Assembly: GCF_001997295.1 (NCBI RefSeq)
Contig: NZ_CP019605.1
Span: 1,054,001-1,118,000, forward strand
Direction: 5' to 3'
Length of the DNA stretch: 64,000 bases
Source: Tessaracoccus flavus
GTDB lineage: Bacteria > Actinomycetota > Actinomycetes > Propionibacteriales > Propionibacteriaceae
Position 1 is the first letter of the stretch; each line of letters opens with the position of its first letter. Position numbers and translations under genes: made by a program. Of this stretch, positions 56,335-64,000 are shown piece after piece. The notes beneath the pieces are model-generated. The model made no database searches, was not told the origin of the DNA, and was given only the letters and a program-made list of their open reading frames with translations.

Positions 56335-57201
56335 ATGGCGAAGGTCCAGTCTGAACACAAACTTCGCGGCGGCATCAACAAGCCCCCGAACCCGTGGCTC
56401 ATCGCGCTCGGCGCGATCGTCATCGTCCTGTTCTTCTCGTTCCCGTACCTGCTGATGCTCATCACGTCGCTGAAGACGCGGCTTGAGGTGACGGACATCC
56501 CACCGGTGTACTTCCCCGAGCAGCCGAGGGTGGAGAACTATCTCGAAGTGTGGGAGACGTCGGTCAGCCCCGCCAGCGCTCTGCTCGCCACGGCCGTGAT
56601 CGCCGTCGGAGCCACCCTGCTGGTGCTGCTCGTGGCCACCCCGGCCGCCTATTATGTGGCCCGATTCCGGTTCCCTGGCCGACTGGTGTTCCTCTTCCTC
56701 GTGCTGTGCACCCAGATGCTCCAGCCGACCGTGCTGGCGGTTGGCCTGTTCCAGCAGTTTCGAGACTGGAGTGGCTACAGCATCTGGGGGGCACTGATCC
56801 TCATCAACGGAGCGTTCAACCTGTCCTTCGCGATCTGGATCATGCAGGCGTTCTTCGCCTCCGTCCCGAAGGAGGTCGACGAGGCCGCCCTCATCGACGG
56901 CCTCGGCCGGCTCCAGACGATGTTCCGGATCTCCCTGCCACTGGTGTGGCCGGGTATCGTCACGGCCATCGTCTTCGTCTTCGTCAACTCCTGGAACGAG
57001 TACGCAGCCGCCCTGATGCTGGTTTCGAATCCCGATCTGCAACCTCTGACCGTCGCGATGCCGCGCTATCTGAGCCTTTACATCCAAGACTGGCAGTACC
57101 TCTTCACGGTGGCGCTCATCGCGATCGTGCCGGTCATCGTTCTGTTCGCCCTGATCGAGAAGCGCCTCATCGGCGGCCTGACCGCCGGGTCGGTCAAGTA
57201 G
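56335..57201 (+). CDS. Sugar ABC transporter permease (MalG-like)
   Basis: This 288-residue permease has about six helices and the EAA loop EVDEAALIDGLGRLQTMFRISLP near 181-203. With the MalF-like partner it forms the sugar channel. The terminator hairpin at 57214-57256 follows, so this is the last gene of the operon. Confidence 0.9.
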   Translation: MAKVQSEHKLRGGINKPPNPWLIALGAIVIVLFFSFPYLLMLITSLKTRLEVTDIPPVYFPEQPRVENYLEVWETSVSPASALLATAVIAVGATLLVLLVATPAAYYVARFRFPGRLVFLFLVLCTQMLQPTVLAVGLFQQFRDWSGYSIWGALILINGAFNLSFAIWIMQAFFASVPKEVDEAALIDGLGRLQTMFRISLPLVWPGIVTAIVFVFVNSWNEYAAALMLVSNPDLQPLTVAMPRYLSLYIQDWQYLFTVALIAIVPVIVLFALIEKRLIGGLTAGSVK

Positions 57202-57213
57202 GCCCAAGATCGA

Positions 57214-57256
57214 CACGGCGGGAATGGGCGTGAAACAGTCTCCCGTTCCCGCCGTG
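57214..57256 (+). terminator. Terminator of the sugar importer operon
   Basis: CACGGCGGGAA (57214-57224) pairs perfectly with TTCCCGCCGTG (57246-57256), 11 base pairs around a 21-base loop. It sits 12 bases after the last permease gene and just before the leuA promoter. Confidence 0.65.
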
Positions 57257-57263
57257 GCGGTGC

Positions 57264-59275
<2,012 letters not shown>

Positions 59276-59354
59276 GACCGTTGCCCTGCGCGACTCAGCG
59301 CTGCGTGAGCTCGTTGCCGCACCCTGGGTCGAAGAGCGACCCGCGCTCATCCGG

Positions 59355-59360
59355 TACGGT
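59355..59360 (+). promoter_or_regulatory. -10 box of the helicase gene (leaderless)
   Basis: TACGGT lies 7 bases before ATG 59368. Confidence 0.45.
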
Positions 59361-59367
59361 GGCAGGC

Positions 59368-61917
59368 ATGCCCAAGCTCACCGACCGCGTCGCCGGTGAC
59401 GCCGACTCTCTCTACGAACACTTCTCCGCCTGGGCAGAGGCGGAGGGGATCTCGCTGTACCCGCATCAGGACGAGTCGGCCATCGAGTTGTTCTCCGGTA
59501 ACAACCTGATCCTGTCGACACCAACCGGCTCAGGTAAGTCCCTCGTGGCCATCGCCGCGCACTTCGCCGGGCTGCAGACCGACCGGGTCAGTTTCTACAC
59601 CGCCCCCATCAAGGCGCTGGTGAGCGAGAAGTTCTTCGCCCTGTGCGCGGTATTCGGCGCCGACAACGTCGGCATGATCACCGGCGACGCCTCCGTGAAC
59701 GGTGACGCACCCATCATCTGCTGCACTGCTGAGGTGCTGGCCAATATCGCCTTGCGCGAGGGCCGGGACGCCGACGTCGGTCTCGTCATCGCCGATGAGT
59801 TCCACTTCTACTCGGAGCCGGACCGGGGCTGGGCCTGGCAGGTCCCGCTGCTCGAACTGCCGCAGGCGCAGTTCCTGCTCATGAGCGCGACCCTCGGCGA
59901 CGTCTCAGCCCTTGCCGACGACCTCACACGTCGTACCGGGCGACCCACCAGCCTCATCGACGACGCCGAACGCCCGGTGCCGCTCATCTTCGAGTGGTCC
60001 ATGACGCCCCTGCAGGACCGCGTCATGGAGTTGATGCACGAGCAGAAGGCACCCGTCTACATCGTGCACTTCACGCAGGCGGAGGCGCTCGAGCGGGCAC
60101 AGGGCCTGCTCTCACTCAAGCTGATCGACCGCTCCGATGCCGACCGTATCGCCGAGGAGATCGGCGCGTTCAGATTCGGGCCGGGCTTCGGCAAGATTCT
60201 TTCCGGTCTCGTCCGGCGGGGGATCGGTGTGCACCACGCGGGCATGCTGCCGAAGTACCGACGGCTCGTCGAGCAGTTGGCGCAGACCGGTCTGCTCAAG
60301 GTGATCTGCGGCACCGACACCCTGGGTGTCGGGATCAACGTCCCGATCCGCACGGTCTTGTTCACCGGCTTGTCCAAGTACGACGGGAACCGGACCCGGA
60401 GGTTGCGTTCCAGGGAGTTCCACCAGATCGCCGGACGTGCGGGGCGCGCGGGGTACGACACTGTGGGATTCGTCGTCGTGCAGGCGCCCGAGCACGTCAT
60501 CGAGAACGAGAAGGCGCTCGCCAAGGCCGGCGACGATCCCAAGGCGCGCCGCAAGGTGGTGCGCCGCAAGCCGCCTGAGGGTTTCGTCGGATGGACCGAG
60601 GACACCTACGACAAGATCATCGTCGCGGAGCCTGAGTCGCTCATTTCGCGCATGCAGGTGACCCACGCCACGATCCTTCACATCGCACAGCGGCCGGGCG
60701 ACGGTGTGGAGGCGATGCGCGAGCTCATCTGGAGCAGCCACGAGACCAGGGATCGCAAGCGTGCCCTGACGCGCCGCGCACTAGCCCTGACCAGAGGGCT
60801 GCTGCGCTCCGGCGTGCTGGTGAAGCTCGACCGTCCGGACCCGGACGGCCGCCGCTACGCCCTGGCCGACACCGTCGCCGACAACTTCGCGCTCAACCAG
60901 CCGTTGGCGCCCTTCGCCGTGGCGTCGCTCGACCTGCTGGACCGCGACTCACCGACCTACCACCTGGACGTCGTGTCCGTCATCGAGGCGGTCCTCGAGG
61001 ACCCGTTCCAGGTCCTCCTGGCCCAGCAGTTCGTCGCCCGCGGCGAGGCGGTCGCGCAGATGAAGGCGGACGGGGTCGAGTACGACGAACGCATGACGCT
61101 GCTGGAGGAGGTGACCTGGCCGAAGCCTCTCGACGAGCTCCTCACCCACGCCCTCGGTCTGTATGCGCAGTCGCATCCGTGGGTGGACGCGGCCATGCTG
61201 TCGCCCAAGTCCGTGGTGCGAGACATGTGGGAGCGGGCGATGAGCTTCACCCAGCTCATCAGCGTCTACAAGCTGCAGCGTAGCGAGGGCACTGTTCTGA
61301 GGTACCTCTCGGATGCCTACCGCGCACTGCGCCAGACGGTGCCGGACGAGTTCCGGACGGAGCAGTTGGGCGACCTCATCGAGTGGCTGGGGGAGACGGT
61401 CAGGCAGACCGACTCCTCCCTCCTCGACGAGTGGGAGGCGCTCACCGATCCCGACAAGGTTGCCGCCGCCGTGGCCGCGGCCGCCGCCGGCGCGCCGCCA
61501 CCACCGCCGCGGCCGGTCACGGGGAACGAGCGCGCCTTCACAGCTATGCTCCGCACCGCCATGTTCCGCCGGGTGGAACTGGCAGCCCGCGATGACGTGG
61601 ACGCACTTGCGGCCCTCGAGGAGTCCACGGCCGGCCTCGCTGAGCCTGCGCTGCCGGTCGTCATGGACGCCGATGCCTGGGACGAGGCGCTGGGCGAGTA
61701 CTGGGATGAGCACGACGTCCTGCTCACCGACGGCGATGCGCGAGGCCCGGGGCTTTTCCGGATCGAGAAGGGCCGAGACCGCTGGACTATCCTGCAGGTC
61801 ATTCATGATCCCGAGGGCAACCACGACTGGATGATCCGCGCCGAGGCGGATCTGGCCGCCAGCGACGCAGCCGGGGCCGCCGTGGTCCGCGCACTCGCCT
61901 TCCAACGCCTCGACTGA
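59368..61917 (+). CDS. Ski2-like DEAD/DEAH-box helicase with DUF3516 domain
   Basis: This 849-residue superfamily 2 helicase has motif I STPTGSGKSLVAIAA near 52-66, motif II IADEFHFY near 142, MSATLGD (III), FHQIAGRAGRAGYDTVGF (VI, near 352), and a long C-terminal DUF3516 domain found mainly in actinobacteria. It probably unwinds RNA or DNA; the role is unknown. An Ala/Pro-rich linker (AAAAAGAPPPPPRP) lies near 706-720. ATG 59368 has no ribosome site, in line with the -10 right before it. Confidence 0.85.
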   Translation: MPKLTDRVAGDADSLYEHFSAWAEAEGISLYPHQDESAIELFSGNNLILSTPTGSGKSLVAIAAHFAGLQTDRVSFYTAPIKALVSEKFFALCAVFGADNVGMITGDASVNGDAPIICCTAEVLANIALREGRDADVGLVIADEFHFYSEPDRGWAWQVPLLELPQAQFLLMSATLGDVSALADDLTRRTGRPTSLIDDAERPVPLIFEWSMTPLQDRVMELMHEQKAPVYIVHFTQAEALERAQGLLSLKLIDRSDADRIAEEIGAFRFGPGFGKILSGLVRRGIGVHHAGMLPKYRRLVEQLAQTGLLKVICGTDTLGVGINVPIRTVLFTGLSKYDGNRTRRLRSREFHQIAGRAGRAGYDTVGFVVVQAPEHVIENEKALAKAGDDPKARRKVVRRKPPEGFVGWTEDTYDKIIVAEPESLISRMQVTHATILHIAQRPGDGVEAMRELIWSSHETRDRKRALTRRALALTRGLLRSGVLVKLDRPDPDGRRYALADTVADNFALNQPLAPFAVASLDLLDRDSPTYHLDVVSVIEAVLEDPFQVLLAQQFVARGEAVAQMKADGVEYDERMTLLEEVTWPKPLDELLTHALGLYAQSHPWVDAAMLSPKSVVRDMWERAMSFTQLISVYKLQRSEGTVLRYLSDAYRALRQTVPDEFRTEQLGDLIEWLGETVRQTDSSLLDEWEALTDPDKVAAAVAAAAAGAPPPPPRPVTGNERAFTAMLRTAMFRRVELAARDDVDALAALEESTAGLAEPALPVVMDADAWDEALGEYWDEHDVLLTDGDARGPGLFRIEKGRDRWTILQVIHDPEGNHDWMIRAEADLAASDAAGAAVVRALAFQRLD

Positions 61918-61937
61918 CCCTTGAGGTCTCGACTGAT

Positions 61938-62052
61938 CCCTGAGCTTGTCGTTCCGTGGTCCCTGAGCTTGTCGTTCCGTGGTCCCTGAGCTTGTCGTTC
62001 CGTGGTCCCTGAGCTTGTCGAAGGGTTACGGCCGCGACGCTTGTCGCCGCCT
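61938..62052. repeat. Dispersed tandem repeat array after the helicase gene
   Basis: Four units with the core CCCTGAGCTTGTCG start at 61938, 61961, 61984 and 62007, an exact 23-base period, with the linker TTCCGTGGT. The last continues CGAAGGGTTACGGCC and ends TTGTCGCCGCC. They follow the helicase stop by 20 bases in its own orientation. This is the most regular of the three arrays in the window. Confidence 0.85.
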
Positions 62053-62060
62053 GGGCCCTG

Positions 62061-62142
62061 GACCCTCTGGATTTGCGCTCGACGCAGGCTCTGAGCCTGG
62101 CGCCACGCTCAGAGCCCGCGTCGAGCGCAAATCCAGAGGGTC
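62061..62142. repeat. Long near-perfect palindrome (36-base arms)
   Basis: Arms 62061-62096 and 62107-62142 are inverted copies with a single mismatch around a 10-base loop. The arms begin GACCCTCTGGATTTGCGCTC and end GGCTCTGAGC. It is the longest palindrome in the window. It could act as a terminator/stabiliser or be a mobile palindromic unit. The rest of the gap to 62276 shows only the TAGGAGAAG ribosome site of the next gene. Confidence 0.85.
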
Positions 62143-62276
62143 AGGCCTCTGTAGACGGTAGGCCACGAGCCTGGAAGGGCAGCGGCCTAGCGCCGTGCAG
62201 CCGCCTCCTACCCCATGTGCTGTGCGGCACCGGCCCGTCGGGGAGACTAGGCTGACGCCGAGCGGTAGGAGAAGAG

Positions 62277-63236
62277 ATGCCCGGAACGCAGCGTGGAGTA
62301 ACCCTCAGATTTCTGGCCGAGCCGATGGACGCCAACGTGCGCGGATTCGTCGATGGCGGCAAGGTGCTGGAATGGATCGACAAGGCGGGCTACGCGGCAG
62401 CCGTGGGCTGGGCGGGCACCTATGCCGTGACGGGCTACGTGGGCAACATCCACTTCATCCACCCCGTGCGCTCGACCGACCTCGTCGTGGTCCAAGCCCG
62501 CATCGTCTACACCGGCCGCACCTCGATGCAGATCGTCTGCACCGTCTCCAGCGGTGACCCGAGATCCGACGAGAGCACCCTCAATACCCAGTGCATTCTC
62601 CAGTTCGTGGCGATGGAGGACGGCAAACCCGTCGCAGTGCCGTCGTTCGAGCCCAGGGACGACTGGGAGAGGGAACAGCACGACCGCGCTGTCGAGCTGA
62701 ACGGCGCCCGCCGGGCGATCGAAGAAGCCATGGCGGAGCAGACGTTCGAGGGCGAGAGCGAGGCGTGCCGAGAGACGCTTCGGTTCCTGGCTGATCCCAC
62801 CGACGTCAACTGGGGAGGCAAGGTGCACGGCGGCTACGTCATGGCATGGATCGATAACGCCGCCCAGATTGTCGCAGAACGATGGGGCGGCGGCCCCGCT
62901 GCGCTGGTGTTCGCTGGCGGCGTGCGGTTCTACCGACCCATGTTCATCGGCGATCTCGTCGAGGTCGAAGCGCGTCTGCTGCTCACCGGCACCACGAGCA
63001 TGCACATCAACGTGACGGTGCGGTCAGGCGACCCGCGCACCCGTCAGCTGCGCGAGACCACCCACTGCACCATGGTCTTCTGCGGCATCGACGACAAGGG
63101 CCGTAAGCGCCCGGTGCCGGACTGGGAGCCACGGCTGCCGCTCGATGTCGCCCTTCAGGACCATGCCCGGCAGATGATCGCCATCCGGGATCGACTGCTG
63201 CGTCCACTGCCGAAGGAACTGCCTGCAGACGTCTGA
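62277..63236 (+). CDS. Acyl-CoA thioesterase with two hotdog domains
   Basis: This 319-residue protein repeats one hotdog fold twice: MDANVRGFVDGGKVLEWIDKAGYAAA near 17-42 and PTDVNWGGKVHGGYVMAWIDNAAQ near 173-196. The second has the usual HGG. Each is followed by VRSTDLVVVQARIVYTGRTSM or FIGDLVEVEARLLLTGTTSM. BFIT/YciA-type acyl-CoA hydrolases have this double arrangement. It would cleave acyl-CoA to free acid. ATG 62277 follows TAGGAG. Confidence 0.85.
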   Translation: MPGTQRGVTLRFLAEPMDANVRGFVDGGKVLEWIDKAGYAAAVGWAGTYAVTGYVGNIHFIHPVRSTDLVVVQARIVYTGRTSMQIVCTVSSGDPRSDESTLNTQCILQFVAMEDGKPVAVPSFEPRDDWEREQHDRAVELNGARRAIEEAMAEQTFEGESEACRETLRFLADPTDVNWGGKVHGGYVMAWIDNAAQIVAERWGGGPAALVFAGGVRFYRPMFIGDLVEVEARLLLTGTTSMHINVTVRSGDPRTRQLRETTHCTMVFCGIDDKGRKRPVPDWEPRLPLDVALQDHARQMIAIRDRLLRPLPKELPADV

Positions 63237-63246
63237 CTGACTCTGG

Positions 63247-64000
63247 TCAGGCTGAGCCGAAGCGTCGCTCCCGGGTGGCGTAGTCGGTCACTGCTGCCCA
63301 GAGGTCGCGCCGGTCGAAGTCCGGCCACAGCCGATCGAGGAAGATGAACTCGGCGTAGGCGGACTGCCACAGCAGGAAGTTGGAGATTCGCTGCTCACCG
63401 GAGGAGCGGAGGAACAGGTCAACGTCCGGGATGCCAGGCTCGTCAAGGAACCGGGCGAACCGATCCTCCGTCAAGCGGTCGGGATCGAGCTTCCCATCCC
63501 TGGCCAGCCGGGCGATCTCGCGGGCGGCGTCGACGATCTCGGCGCGGCCGCCGTAGTTGACGCAGAACTGCAGGGTGAGCGTGTCGTTGTCCTTGCTCAT
63601 CTCCTCGGCGACCTCGAGCTCGCGAATCACCGAACCCCACAACCGGGGCCGACGGCCGGCCCAGCGGATCCGGACCCCCAGATCGTTCAGTTCGTCCCTG
63701 CGCCGATGGATAACGTCACGGTTGAAGCCCATGAGCCACCGCACCTCGTCGGGGGAACGCTTCCAGTTCTCCGTCGAGAAGGCGTAGGCAGACAGGTACG
63801 GAATCCCGAGCTCGATGGCGCCGTGCACGACGTCCAGCAGGGACGCCTCGCCGCGCGCGTGCCCCTCGGTCCGCTTGAGACCTCGCTGCTTGGCCCAGCG
63901 TCCGTTGCCGTCCATGACGATCGCGACGTGCCGTGGCACCGACGCCCTGGGCAGGTCGGGCGCGGAGGCGCCGCTGGGATGCGGGGTGGGTCGACGGCGA
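63247..64000 (-). CDS. uppS: Isoprenyl transferase (undecaprenyl diphosphate synthase family), N-terminus cut by window end
   Basis: The visible part (about 250 residues) has [18 protein letters not shown] (catalytic Asp, diphosphate site), [22 protein letters not shown] and the C-terminal [29 protein letters not shown] of cis-prenyltransferases. These make the lipid carrier for peptidoglycan. A GTG at 63939 lies in frame, but the frame continues to the window edge with a family-like extension ([20 protein letters not shown]), so the real start is outside. Confidence 0.93.
   Translation of the reverse strand, partial: RRRPTPHPSGASAPDLPRASVPRHVAIVMDGNGRWAKQRGLKRTEGHARGEASLLDVVHGAIELGIPYLSAYAFSTENWKRSPDEVRWLMGFNRDVIHRRRDELNDLGVRIRWAGRRPRLWGSVIRELEVAEEMSKDNDTLTLQFCVNYGGRAEIVDAAREIARLARDGKLDPDRLTEDRFARFLDEPGIPDVDLFLRSSGEQRISNFLLWQSAYAEFIFLDRLWPDFDRRDLWAAVTDYATRERRFGSA

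Noticed and set aside
61938..62052. Possible CRISPR array in the regular 23-base repeats
   Set aside because: The units are contiguous tandem repeats with identical linkers; there are no unique 30-40 base spacers and no cas genes.

Overview
This window is chromosomal DNA from a high-GC Gram-positive bacterium (Actinomycetota). The best guess is the family Propionibacteriaceae (a Tessaracoccus or Propionibacterium relative). The reasons are the strong G/C bias at third codon positions, many GTG starts, a mycothiol-dependent-enzyme family protein, DUF3097/DUF4192/DUF5709/DUF3516 proteins that are typical of actinobacteria, a leuA leader of actinobacterial type, and the gene order leuS-comEA-comEC-holA-rpsT-lepA-hemW-hrcA-dnaJ-rsmE-phoH-ybeY-corC-era-leuA. 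The genus is inferred; no 16S rRNA gene is present.

Layout. Positions 1-1916 hold the end of a heme cluster (hemL, fused hemC-hemD), followed by a long palindrome and an ORF-free stretch. tRNA-Ala(GGC) at 2317 is followed by a photolyase and FAD-enzyme pair. From 5.1 to 14 kb there is a repeat array, a DUF3253 gene, a nucleotidyltransferase, a Pit phosphate transporter, a YgjP-type metalloprotease, an L,D-transpeptidase lipoprotein and small actinobacterial conserved genes. From 14 to 26 kb lie a PfkB kinase, leuS, the DNA-uptake pair comEA-comEC, an oxidoreductase, holA, rpsT and lepA. From 26 to 35 kb lie hrpB, a GH31 glycosidase, hemW, a CDP-alcohol phosphatidyltransferase and a YtrA-type GntR/ABC operon with its own operator.

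The stretch 35.9-41.5 kb is the most accessory part. It has a second GntR operon with a similar operator geometry, two decayed toxin-antitoxin modules placed tail to tail (HEPN/MNT and PemK/RHH), and a DUF1349 gene framed by an exact 18-bp direct repeat. From 41.5 to 53.7 kb the window returns to conserved housekeeping genes: IMPase, an MBL hydrolase, CIRCE-hrcA-dnaJ-rsmE-tgt, a 7-deazaguanine precursor transporter, and phoH-ybeY-APC-corC-era. From 53.9 to 57.2 kb is a sugar ABC importer operon without an ATPase gene. At 57.2-59.1 kb leuA is preceded by a leucine-rich leader peptide and a pseudoknot-like structure that can hide its ribosome binding site. The window ends with a Ski2-like helicase, a thioesterase and a truncated uppS.

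Recurring themes are: (1) many genes have a -10 box only 6-7 bases before the start codon, so they are probably made from leaderless mRNA; (2) a family of tandem CCCTGAGCTTGTCG repeats sits directly on the 3' ends of genes; (3) several long near-perfect palindromes occur between genes. The most unusual protein feature is that the HemC part of HemCD lacks the cysteine that normally carries the dipyrromethane cofactor.
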